A DNA stretch of 42,566 bases from an uncultured Clostridia bacterium (GTDB taxonomy: Bacteria > Bacillota > Clostridia > UBA1381): contig CAJTPP010000015.1 of NCBI GenBank assembly GCA_910578235.1, positions 719 through 43,284 of the forward strand, written 5' to 3'. The position numbers and the translations under genes were made by a program. Of the stretch, positions 9,599 to 15,987 are shown one piece after another. Each line of letters opens with the position of its first letter. Positions within the stretch are counted from its first letter, which is position 1. The notes under the pieces are model-generated. The model did no database searches. It saw only the letters and a program-made list of their open reading frames with translations, and had not been told where the DNA came from.

Positions 9599-9627
9599 TT
9601 GCAAAAAATACATTTTTTTGCTATACT
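9599..9627 (+). promoter_or_regulatory. Sigma-A promoter of aroF-pheA
   Basis: TTGCAA (9599-9604), a 17-base spacer and TATACT (9622-9627), 39 bases before the aroF start. The -35 box begins two bases after the preceding gene's stop codon. Confidence 0.7.
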
Positions 9628-9666
9628 GTATGTTGGAATTAATTTAAAGAAAGAATGTGAATATAA

Positions 9667-10686
9667 ATGATTATAATTATGAAGGACAGCGCTTCGGCAA
9701 AACAAATTGAAGCGGTTGAGAAAATACTTGCGGATGTGGGATTTCAAACGCACCCGATTTACGGCGAGAAGAAAACGGTTATCGGAGCGATAGGCGATAA
9801 GCGTCTTTTGAGCATGAACCAGATACTTATGATGGACGGCGTGGACAATGTTGTTCCGATTATGAAGCCGTATAAGCTGGCTTCAAAGGAGCTGCACAAG
9901 GAGCAGTCGGTTATTGAGATAGGTCACGGCGTGACCGTGGGCGGAAAACAGCTTGCTGTTTTTGCCGGACCTTGCGCTATTGAGAGTCAGGAGCAGTTTA
10001 CTCAGGTGAGCGCGGCCGTTAAGGCGTCGGGCGCGAATATTCTGAGAGGCGGAGCGTTCAAGCCGCGCTCGTCTCCATACTCGTTTCAGGGATTGGAGGG
10101 AGACGGTCTTAAAATAATGTACAACAGCGGACAGGAGCTTGGTATGCCTATATGTACCGAGGTGCTTGACACAAGAGACGTTGAGCTTGTCGCAAAGTAT
10201 GCGGACGTGATGCAGATCGGAGCGAGAAATATGCAGAATTTCAAGCTTCTGAGAGAAGTGGGAAAGTGTAATAAGCCTATTCTTTTAAAGCGCGGTCTTG
10301 CCTGCACAATGGAGGAATGGCTGATGGCGGCGGAATATATTATGTCCGAGGGCAACGAGGATGTTATTCTTTGTGAAAGAGGTATCAGAACTTATGAGAC
10401 AGCGACAAGAAACACCTTTGACATAAGCGCTATTCCCGTTTCAAAGGAGCTTTCGCATCTGCCGATTATTGCTGACCCGAGTCATGCGGCGGGAACATAT
10501 AAATATGTTCCGTCTATTGCGAAGGGAGCTATCGCGGCAGGCGCGGACGGTCTTATGATCGAGGTGCACAATTGTCCGGAAAAGGCGGCTTCGGACGGCG
10601 AACAGTCGCTTACGCCTGAAAAGTTTGACAGACTGATGAAGGAACTTGATCCAATCGCTAAGGCGGTTGGAAAAGAACTGTTATAA
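9667..10686 (+). CDS. aroF: 3-deoxy-7-phosphoheptulonate (DAHP) synthase, type I-beta
   Basis: This 339-residue protein makes DAHP from phosphoenolpyruvate and erythrose 4-phosphate, the first step of the shikimate pathway. An N-terminal ferredoxin-like regulatory domain (about 1-70) precedes the barrel. Barrel motifs are FAGPCAIES, RGGAFKPRSSPYSFQG, KRGLACTMEEW and ADPSHAAGT, all intact. The N-terminal extension marks the I-beta class, often feedback regulated in Bacillota. The gene is followed after 38 bases by pheA, so the pair forms an aromatic amino acid operon. SD is weak (GAAAGAA); an in-frame ATG at 9679 is an alternative start. Confidence 0.93.
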   Translation: MIIIMKDSASAKQIEAVEKILADVGFQTHPIYGEKKTVIGAIGDKRLLSMNQILMMDGVDNVVPIMKPYKLASKELHKEQSVIEIGHGVTVGGKQLAVFAGPCAIESQEQFTQVSAAVKASGANILRGGAFKPRSSPYSFQGLEGDGLKIMYNSGQELGMPICTEVLDTRDVELVAKYADVMQIGARNMQNFKLLREVGKCNKPILLKRGLACTMEEWLMAAEYIMSEGNEDVILCERGIRTYETATRNTFDISAIPVSKELSHLPIIADPSHAAGTYKYVPSIAKGAIAAGADGLMIEVHNCPEKAASDGEQSLTPEKFDRLMKELDPIAKAVGKELL

Positions 10687-10724
10687 GTATTTACGGTTTA
10701 GCGGAAGGAGTTAAATGAGCGCAT

Positions 10725-11537
10725 ATGTTAGGTTATCTTGGCCCGAACGGTACTTTTTCGCACCAAGCGGCGGAAGAATGGTCGCGCGGCGGGGAAGCAC
10801 TGCGGGAGTATCCCACAATTTATGCCGCAATCAGTGCCGTGGACAAAAAAGAGACAGACAGGGCAATTATTCCTATTGAAAACTCCATTGAGGGAAGTGT
10901 GAATTTAACCCTTGACACGCTCGCTTTTGACGCTGACTTATATATTACGGGTGAGTATATTCTGCATATAAGTCAGAACCTGATGGTGAAAAAAGGAACA
11001 AAAAAAGAGGATATAAAAATAATCACATCGCATCCCCAGCCTATAGGACAGTGTTCCAGACTGCTTTCACATGAGTTTGCGGATACAAAAATTGAGTTTG
11101 CCGACTCGACGGCTTTCGCCGCAAAAAGGGTGGCCGCGTCGGACGGTGCGGTAGCGTGTATCGCTTCGCCGAGCAGCGCTCAGCTTTACGGTCTGGATAT
11201 ACTTTATCCCGATTGCGGAGACGAGGCGAATAATTCCACACGCTTTGTGATTGTTGAAAAAGAGCCGTGTATGAAGGTTACGGAGCGTGATAAAACCTCT
11301 ATTGTGTTTGCGATAGACAATAAACCCGGCAGTTTGTATAACGCCATTGAGCTTCTGGCGAAGTCGGGGATTAATATGACAAAAATAGAGTCGCGCCCCA
11401 TGAAGCGCGAGCTTGGGAAATATGTGTTTTTTATCGATATAGACGGCAATATTGACGAGGCGGGAATTTATTTCGCGCTTGACAAAGTGCGTCAGAACAC
11501 ATTTTTTTATAAGTTTCTCGGTTCTTACGCTTATTGA
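10725..11537 (+). CDS. pheA: Prephenate dehydratase PheA
   Basis: The 270-residue stand-alone prephenate dehydratase converts prephenate to phenylpyruvate for phenylalanine synthesis. YLGPNGTFSHQAA opens the protein, IPIENSIEGSV and NNSTRFVIV (the TRF motif) mark the catalytic domain, and a C-terminal ACT domain has GSLYNAIELLA and KIESRP for phenylalanine feedback. There is no fused chorismate mutase. The first in-frame ATG after a stop is at 10725, 14 bases after a strong GGAAGGAG; that SD is ideally placed for an out-of-frame ATG at 10715 instead (see findings). It ends the aro operon. Confidence 0.93.
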   Translation: MLGYLGPNGTFSHQAAEEWSRGGEALREYPTIYAAISAVDKKETDRAIIPIENSIEGSVNLTLDTLAFDADLYITGEYILHISQNLMVKKGTKKEDIKIITSHPQPIGQCSRLLSHEFADTKIEFADSTAFAAKRVAASDGAVACIASPSSAQLYGLDILYPDCGDEANNSTRFVIVEKEPCMKVTERDKTSIVFAIDNKPGSLYNAIELLAKSGINMTKIESRPMKRELGKYVFFIDIDGNIDEAGIYFALDKVRQNTFFYKFLGSYAY

Positions 11538-11546
11538 CACAGATTG

Positions 11547-11580
11547 AAAACCCTGCGGTATAAAATCGCAGGGTTTTTTA
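11547..11580. terminator. Bidirectional terminator between pheA and the convergent gene
   Basis: AAAACCCTGCG pairs with CGCAGGGTTTT (around 11547-11577) with a T-run after the 3' arm on the plus strand and a shorter T-run on the minus strand. Confidence 0.85.
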
Positions 11581-11584
11581 TATG

Positions 11585-12139
11585 TCAGCCGTGGCTTTTC
11601 ATTCGGTCTATAATATTTCTCGTTTTATTAATATTAGCGCGTATTTCTTCCGCGGCTTTATCGAATGAGTAGCCGGCGTTAAGAGCATTATCCATAAATG
11701 CTCCCATCATGATAAACATAGCTTTGATTTTATCCTTATCGTTAAGAGAGGAGCAAATTATTTCCGACTGAGCAATAGCTATAACCGCCGCCGTTTCAGG
11801 ATCGTCAGTCTTTGCGCCGAGCGTAAGCTGATCGACGGCTTCACCATGGTTTATTCCCATACGGCGGGCGTAGTTATGAATTGTTTTGGCGGTTTCGTTC
11901 GATACTCTGCATTGGAGAGGATAGGAGCTGTCAAATTCGTCGGCAAAAGATATTTTGAAGAAAACAGTCAAAAATATTTCATCTTCAAGCTCCTTTTGTG
12001 TCAGATTATTAAACGCTTCCGTACCGATAAGCCCCCGCACTTTTCCGGCGCATTCATTATATTCCTCGGCTGTAAGCTCTTCCAATACCTGCTTCGGGTT
12101 CATGTTTTCAAACCGTTCAAGATTAAAATTATTTTCCAT
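11585..12139 (-). CDS. Hypothetical helical protein, 184 aa
   Basis: I do not recognise this protein. It is acidic at the N terminus (residues 1-70), largely helical, soluble and without a signal peptide or clear cysteine/histidine motif. A segment GYSFDKAAEEIRANINKTRNII suggests a C-terminal amphipathic helix. The start is set by SD AAAGGAG seven bases before the ATG. It lies directly downstream, on the same strand, of small RNA A whose terminator ends about 35 bases before this start codon, so read-through could in principle reach it. It is convergent with pheA and shares its terminator. Confidence 0.7.
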   Translation of the reverse strand: MENNFNLERFENMNPKQVLEELTAEEYNECAGKVRGLIGTEAFNNLTQKELEDEIFLTVFFKISFADEFDSSYPLQCRVSNETAKTIHNYARRMGINHGEAVDQLTLGAKTDDPETAAVIAIAQSEIICSSLNDKDKIKAMFIMMGAFMDNALNAGYSFDKAAEEIRANINKTRNIIDRMKSHG

Positions 12140-12174
12140 TTTACCGCTCCTTTATTATTATATACTTGAGCGCA

Positions 12175-12325
12175 AATAAAAAATGCGCACCGGAGTGCGC
12201 ATTGCAAAACGCATCTCCGTTGCAACATATATTTAATACCGTATTAGGGAATTAAAAAATATAGAGAAGCGTATTTGCCAATATAGCATTCCCTAACCGG
12301 TATCACAATATTAAATATATGTTGC
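12175..12325 (-). ncRNA. Small RNA A with closing stem (three-member family)
   Basis: A minus-strand transcript is predicted from promoter, structure and terminator. Its predicted 5' end (12325) is the first base of a 17-bp perfect stem (12309-12325 with 12222-12238), extended by TTAGGGAAT/ATTCCCTAA (12288-12296 with 12244-12252) to a loop of about 35 bases. After a short linker comes an intrinsic terminator, AATGCGCA/TGCGCATT (12182-12203), then six T residues. The architecture is the same as at 12380-12626 and 41142-41334. I cannot assign it to a known class; 6S-like or regulatory RNA are possibilities, and no convincing ORF is present. Confidence 0.7.
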
Positions 12326-12331
12326 ATATAT

Positions 12332-12360
12332 AATATATCACATTAATGGAAATATTGCAA
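12332..12360 (-). promoter_or_regulatory. Promoter of small RNA A
   Basis: On the minus strand TTGCAA (12355-12360), a 17-base spacer and TATATT (12332-12337); the predicted start is seven bases downstream, at 12325. Confidence 0.7.
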
Positions 12361-12379
12361 GTGATATATTTGAGCGCAA

Positions 12380-12626
12380 ATAAAAATGCGCCGTTCCTAA
12401 GGACACAGCGCATAAAAACGCTGCTTAACCCTTATAACGTCACATTATAAAAATTATCTCTTACTAGATTTAAATAAAATAGTAAACTAAGAATAATTGG
12501 ATTAAGGTAAGCGTTTTTTACAAACCTTTTTCTTAGTTTAACTATTAGGATAAAATTTAGTACAAAAATAAGATACTAATAGAAATTACTACAACATTAA
12601 GAGATATTAAATTTTTATAATGTGAC
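12380..12626 (-). ncRNA. Small RNA B with closing stem (three-member family)
   Basis: The predicted minus-strand RNA is about 245 bases. The 5' arm (12610-12626) pairs perfectly with 12439-12455, then a four-base bulge and ATCTCTTA/TAAGAGAT continue the stem. An inner 11-bp stem pairs 12483-12493 with 12530-12540. The terminator core ATGCGC/GCGCAT (12386-12391, 12408-12413) ends in a T-rich tract. Promoter and terminator closely resemble those of RNA A while the stem sequence is different, which suggests a duplicated gene whose structure, not sequence, is kept. Confidence 0.7.
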
Positions 12627-12632
12627 ACATAT

Positions 12633-12661
12633 AATATATCATATCAATGGAAAAATTGCAA
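12633..12661 (-). promoter_or_regulatory. Promoter of small RNA B
   Basis: On the minus strand TTGCAA (12656-12661), a 17-base spacer similar to that of promoter A, and TATATT (12633-12638). The predicted start at 12626 coincides with the base of the stem. Confidence 0.7.
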
Positions 12662-12704
12662 GAAAAATAAATATTACAGGTTTATTATATTTCAATGAAA
12701 AATG

Positions 12705-12733
12705 TTGAAAAAAATAAAAACCTGAGTTATAAT
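12705..12733 (+). promoter_or_regulatory. Promoter of the small hydrophobic peptide mRNA
   Basis: TTGAAA (12705-12710), a 17-base spacer and TATAAT (12728-12733). It predicts a leader of about 84 bases before the peptide start. Confidence 0.75.
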
Positions 12734-12759
12734 GAGGAAAGGTAAAATTGAAAACAGTG

Positions 12760-12853
12760 TAAAAGCTGGGCGGTTATGCCACGCCAAATCCGTAACTATA
12801 AGTCGGGGAAGGCGGTGGTTATTATGAGGAAATACATAATCAGAATATTTATT
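12760..12853 (-). ncRNA. Putative antisense antitoxin RNA
   Basis: The promoter at 12860-12888 on the minus strand predicts a start near 12853. The RNA would be complementary to the first codons, ribosome binding site and leader of the peptide mRNA. The 3' end is approximate: a GGCG/CGCC hairpin near 12764-12786 followed by TTTTACA could act as a weak terminator. Inferred, no direct evidence of transcription. Confidence 0.45.
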
Positions 12854-12898
12854 CTCATTATTATAATACTTATAACATTTACGACCAACGTAAAATAA
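12824..12898 (+). CDS. Small hydrophobic peptide, probable type I toxin
   Basis: The 24-codon ORF encodes a short basic N terminus (MRKYIIR), an Ile/Leu-rich membrane-spanning core and a polar end (TTNVK). A purine-rich, G-rich stretch (GGGGAAGGCGGTGG) precedes the ATG. The gene has its own consensus promoter, an 84-base leader that contains GGCGGTTATGCCACGCC hairpin potential, and a perfect intrinsic terminator. An antisense promoter lies inside the ORF. These are the hallmarks of membrane-acting toxins of type I toxin-antitoxin loci in Bacillota. The sequence itself matches no named toxin that I recognise, so the assignment rests on architecture. Confidence 0.6.
   Translation: MRKYIIRIFILIIIILITFTTNVK
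12860..12888 (-). promoter_or_regulatory. Antisense promoter within the toxin-like ORF
   Basis: On the minus strand TTGGTC (12883-12888), exactly 17 bases, and a perfect TATAAT (12860-12865). Confidence 0.6.
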
Positions 12899-12926
12899 CC
12901 CCCACCATCACATAGGGGTTATTTTA
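12892..12926 (+). terminator. Terminator of the toxin-like mRNA
   Basis: AAAATAACCCC (12892-12902) pairs perfectly with GGGGTTATTTT (12915-12925). It begins inside the last codons of the peptide. Confidence 0.9.
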
Positions 12927-12967
12927 ATAAATACTCTACTGTGGTATAACCGTTTAAGATTTTACCC

Positions 12968-12992
12968 AAGGCCGTTTTATACGGCCTTTTTA
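12968..12992 (+). terminator. Second terminator downstream of the toxin-like locus
   Basis: AAGGCCGT (12968-12975) pairs with ACGGCCTT (12981-12988), followed by TTTAT. It would stop plus-strand read-through before ireB, which is on the opposite strand. Confidence 0.75.
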
Positions 12993-13080
12993 TATTTATA
13001 TTATATACCCGTAATACATTTTTGTCAATATGCCGCGGGTAAAAATAATGAGCGACGGAATTTAAGCCGTATTATCCGTT

Positions 13081-13332
13081 TTAAAGCGCCTTGATATAAG
13101 TCTTTGCAAATTCTTCAAGCAGCTCGTCACGCTCAATTTTGACAATAAGACCTCTCGCTCCGTTATAGCTGGTTATGTAGGTCGGATCGCCGGAAAGGAT
13201 ATATCCCACAATCTGACTTATAGGATCATAGCCTTTAATTTTCAGAGCTTCGTATACTTTGGAAACTATTTCTTTGACTTCCTGTTCCTTATCAAACTCC
13301 AGGTTGATTTTCATTGTTTCGTTAAATTCCAT
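13081..13332 (-). CDS. ireB: IreB family regulatory phosphoprotein (UPF0297/YrzL)
   Basis: The 83-residue protein matches the UPF0297 family throughout: an N-terminal MEFNETMKINLEFD, then KGYDPISQIVGYILSGDPTYI and KIERDELLEEF. In Enterococcus the homologue IreB is phosphorylated by the kinase IreK and restrains cephalosporin resistance. In most Bacillota the gene sits next to alaS and ruvX; here alaS is about 25 kb away and on the other strand. SD AAGGGTG precedes the ATG. It appears monocistronic. Confidence 0.92.
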   Translation of the reverse strand: MEFNETMKINLEFDKEQEVKEIVSKVYEALKIKGYDPISQIVGYILSGDPTYITSYNGARGLIVKIERDELLEEFAKTYIKAL

Positions 13333-13454
13333 TGTTATTCACCCTTTCATTGTGTAATACATAGCAATCCACTAAGTATAGAATATTACAAAAACAAGCA
13401 AATTGCAAGCGTTTTAATAAAAAATTTATATAAAATTTATCTTTTTTGTGTTTT

Positions 13455-14705
13455 TTAATCGAGTGTAAACAGATTATCGACATTATCAACGGGTCCTACC
13501 GCCGAAACACATATTGTACTGCAATCAAGCACGCGGTCTATAATGTCCGCGACTGAATTAGTATTTACCGCTTCGATTTTGTCTATGACTTCATTCTGCG
13601 TGTACAGCGGTTTGCCGAGCAGCAGCGAGCGTCCCGCTCCTTGCATTCTTGCGCCCGTGCTTTCTCCCGCGAGTATATAATTTCCTTTAAGCTGTTTCTT
13701 TGAGCGTTCAACTTCATCCTTTGTAAGCTTAAACCGCTTTATTTTATTTATCTCGTCTGAAATCAGCGACGCCACTTCATCAAGGCTTTCAGGACTCATT
13801 CCCGCGCTTATATCAAATACTCCCGTGTTTATATACGCGCTGTGTCCCGCGTTTATCGAATATACCAGCCCGCGCTTCTCGCGTATATTCTGGAACAGTC
13901 TTGACGACATTCCGCTGCCGAACACGTTGTTAAACACAAGCAGACTGTATACATTTTCATCCATCACGTCTATGCCTCTGAATGTCGATACAAGCTGCAC
14001 CTGCTCGATGTCCTTAGTACGGACGATATTTCTGCCGCTCAGGTACGGAGCTTCCGGAAGAGACGGGAGAGTATGCGCAAGATCGTCTGCGCCGAAATAT
14101 TTCTCCAGAAGATCAAAGAAATTCTCGTCAAAATTCCCTGACACGGATATTATAGTATTGGCGCTTGTGTAATGATTATGCATATACGCGCGCATAATAT
14201 CCGGCGTGATTTTGTCAAGGCTGTCATATGTGCCGAGAATGGTGCGTCCCATGGGCGTGTCACCCCACACTGCGTATGACGACATATCGTACACAAGATC
14301 CTCGGGACTGTCCTCGTACATGCGTATCTCCTCTTTGACAACCTGTCTTTCCAAAGCGAGATCCTCCTCGTCAAGCCGAGGATTATGCAGCATGTCTGAA
14401 AGCACGTCCAGCGCCACAGGAATATGCTCGTCAAGTGTTTTTGTGTAAAAACACGTGTATTCGCGTGTGGTGAACGCGTCAAGCTGTCCGCCGACAGCGT
14501 CTATTTCACCCGCAATCTGCGCCGCGCTTCTGCTCTGTGTTCCTTTGAAAAGCATATGCTCGATAAAGTGTGAAATACCGTTTTCATTTTTACTTTCGTA
14601 TCTTGAACCGTTTCCTATCCATATGCCTATGGAAATTGATTTCAGATAAGTAATTTTTTCCGCAACTACGCGTATTCCGTTGCTGAGAGTTTTGTACTGA
14701 TACAA
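13455..14705 (-). CDS. M16 family zinc metallopeptidase
   Basis: The 416-residue protein is a one-chain M16 (insulinase/processing-peptidase) enzyme of the YmxG/MlpA type. The inverted zinc motif HFIEH is at residues 46-50 with FKGT after it, and the third ligand lies in the VVKEEIRMYEDSPED segment. The C-terminal half has the usual RGLVYSINAGHSAY. It is cytosolic by sequence and probably degrades peptides. Translation starts at TTG, fixed by AAGGAG upstream; there is no ATG in a suitable place. It is co-directional with the phage-type repressor, whose stop is 75 bases upstream with no clear terminator between. Confidence 0.92.
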   Translation of the reverse strand: MYQYKTLSNGIRVVAEKITYLKSISIGIWIGNGSRYESKNENGISHFIEHMLFKGTQSRSAAQIAGEIDAVGGQLDAFTTREYTCFYTKTLDEHIPVALDVLSDMLHNPRLDEEDLALERQVVKEEIRMYEDSPEDLVYDMSSYAVWGDTPMGRTILGTYDSLDKITPDIMRAYMHNHYTSANTIISVSGNFDENFFDLLEKYFGADDLAHTLPSLPEAPYLSGRNIVRTKDIEQVQLVSTFRGIDVMDENVYSLLVFNNVFGSGMSSRLFQNIREKRGLVYSINAGHSAYINTGVFDISAGMSPESLDEVASLISDEINKIKRFKLTKDEVERSKKQLKGNYILAGESTGARMQGAGRSLLLGKPLYTQNEVIDKIEAVNTNSVADIIDRVLDCSTICVSAVGPVDNVDNLFTLD

Positions 14706-14780
14706 TATTATGCTCCTTTTTGATTATATATTATTAGACGTAAATTTATGTGTTTTTGTTCCCTTTTCTGCGGTTTTTTG

Positions 14781-15407
14781 CTAAAATTTCCTTTTTATTT
14801 CCTTTACAAGTCCGAATACCCGTATGCGCAGCACTTCCTCGCCCTCAAAACGGCGCGGCGGATACATCGGATTTATGGACTGAAGCTCAATAAAATTACT
14901 GCCGTATACTATTTTCTTTACAACGCCGTCCTCACCGTCAATGGTAACCACAGCGTAGCTGCCGCTGTCCACAGACGACTGACAGCGCACAAGCACGAGG
15001 TCTCCCTCCATAAACAAGGGGTACATACTGTCGCCTATTACCCGCAGAAAGGCATATTGTTCCCCGCTTGAAATATTGCTCCTGTGCACAGGCTCATAAT
15101 CAACAATATTATTGTCCGCAAAACAGGTTATTCCCGCCGCGACTTTGCCGATTACAGGTATGCTGACAAAGTCGGACTCGTCGACAGTCTCAATATTGCC
15201 GGGGGCGTCCTCCCAGCCGAGAAGATACTCCGGCGTTGTCTCAAGAATTTGCGCAAGCTTTATCAGCGAGTCACGCTTAATATTTGTGACCGTACCTTTT
15301 TCATATTTCTGTATGGCCGCTTTCTGCACGCCAATATAAGATCCCAGTTCCTCCTGAGTTAAATTATGCTCCTTACGCAGCTTTTTAATTCTTTCGCCTG
15401 TAGTCAT
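14781..15407 (-). CDS. LexA-like phage repressor (XRE HTH + S24 peptidase)
   Basis: The 208-residue repressor has an N-terminal XRE helix-turn-helix (about 5-60, with NLTQEELGSYIGVQKAAIQKYE) and a C-terminal S24 domain. The self-cleavage site is Ala91-Gly92 (KVAAGI), the catalytic Ser127 lies in GDSMYP and the Lys dyad member is near 164 (VVKK). This predicts RecA-stimulated self-cleavage, so the particle operon should be SOS-inducible. It is divergent from that operon, with repeated operator-like sites in the 306-base gap. It likely represses both promoters. All catalytic residues are intact, an argument against decay. Confidence 0.92.
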   Translation of the reverse strand: MTTGERIKKLRKEHNLTQEELGSYIGVQKAAIQKYEKGTVTNIKRDSLIKLAQILETTPEYLLGWEDAPGNIETVDESDFVSIPVIGKVAAGITCFADNNIVDYEPVHRSNISSGEQYAFLRVIGDSMYPLFMEGDLVLVRCQSSVDSGSYAVVTIDGEDGVVKKIVYGSNFIELQSINPMYPPRRFEGEEVLRIRVFGLVKEIKRKF

Positions 15408-15503
15408 TGTAAATTCTCCTCTATAAATAAAATAATTGTTTGTGCTGTAAGCAATTGTTTTGGAATAATTAAATCAGCGGCAATTTATAATATTTTCATA
15501 TAT

Positions 15504-15532
15504 ATAGTATCATAATCCGAAACTTTTTGCAA
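15504..15532 (-). promoter_or_regulatory. Promoter of the repressor gene
   Basis: On the minus strand TTGCAA (15527-15532), 17 bases, TACTAT (15504-15509). An operator-like repeat starts 12 bases upstream of the -35 box. Confidence 0.6.
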
Positions 15533-15543
15533 GTGTTATACAA

Positions 15544-15690
15544 AAAGTATCTTAAAAATACAACAAAATATTGTAAAAAGTATCTCAAAAAGTTGGAAAT
15601 GGTTGACTAAAGTATCTTTTTATGATATAATTGTAATGTCTTAAGGGAAAGCCGGCACTTATGATAAAAATTTTTAAAGCAAAGGTATCT
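15544..15690 (+). promoter_or_regulatory. Array of repressor operator-like sites
   Basis: AAAGTATCT occurs at 15544-15552, 15577-15585 and 15609-15617, with start-to-start distances of 33 and 32 bases (about three helical turns); AAAGGTATCT occurs at 15681-15690. The third copy fills the spacer of the early promoter. Binding by the divergent repressor is inferred. Confidence 0.6.
15603..15631 (+). promoter_or_regulatory. Promoter of the phage particle operon
   Basis: TTGACT (15603-15608), a 17-base spacer containing an operator-like site, and TATAAT (15626-15631). No other strong promoter is obvious before the cluster's end, so it may drive the whole operon. Confidence 0.75.
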
Positions 15691-15713
15691 AAAAAAGATA
15701 GAAAGGAGTACTG

Positions 15714-15914
15714 ATGATTTATACTAATGATGATCCCATGGCCGTTATGGCTATGGAGGAGGACCGAACAGCGGATTACGGTCTCTGTGAGGACAGTCAT
15801 GATGAGGCGTGTCCCGTATGCGGGGCCGAATGTCCGGAGTTCTATTATATGGACGAGGACGAGGAATGTATAGGATGCAGCGAGTGTGTGTACAGAACCG
15901 AGGTTCTGTTTTAA
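15714..15914 (+). CDS. Small zinc-ribbon-like phage protein
   Basis: The 66-residue acidic protein has two paired-cysteine knuckles, CPVCGAEC and CIGCSEC, typical of a zinc ribbon, and is the first gene after the repressor-controlled promoter. SD AAAGGAG is well placed before the ATG. Similar small Cys-rich ORFs occur in early regions of Bacillota prophages. Its role is unknown; it could be a regulator, adaptor or nucleic-acid binder. Confidence 0.75.
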   Translation: MIYTNDDPMAVMAMEEDRTADYGLCEDSHDEACPVCGAECPEFYYMDEDEECIGCSECVYRTEVLF

Positions 15915-15987
15915 AAAGGTGTGATAATAAAAATGATATGCGGATTTAAAAACAGCTTTTCATTTTTTAATTACGCGGAAAGGAATG

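Noticed and set aside
12175..12325. Assignment of RNA A as 6S RNA
   Set aside because: The closed stem is suggestive, but the paired part is only about 104 bases, and a typical central bubble is not clear; left as a hypothesis.
12175..12661. Retron-type msr/msd RNA for the closing-stem RNAs
   Set aside because: Inverted ends recall retron RNAs, but no reverse transcriptase is nearby and each unit ends in its own terminator.
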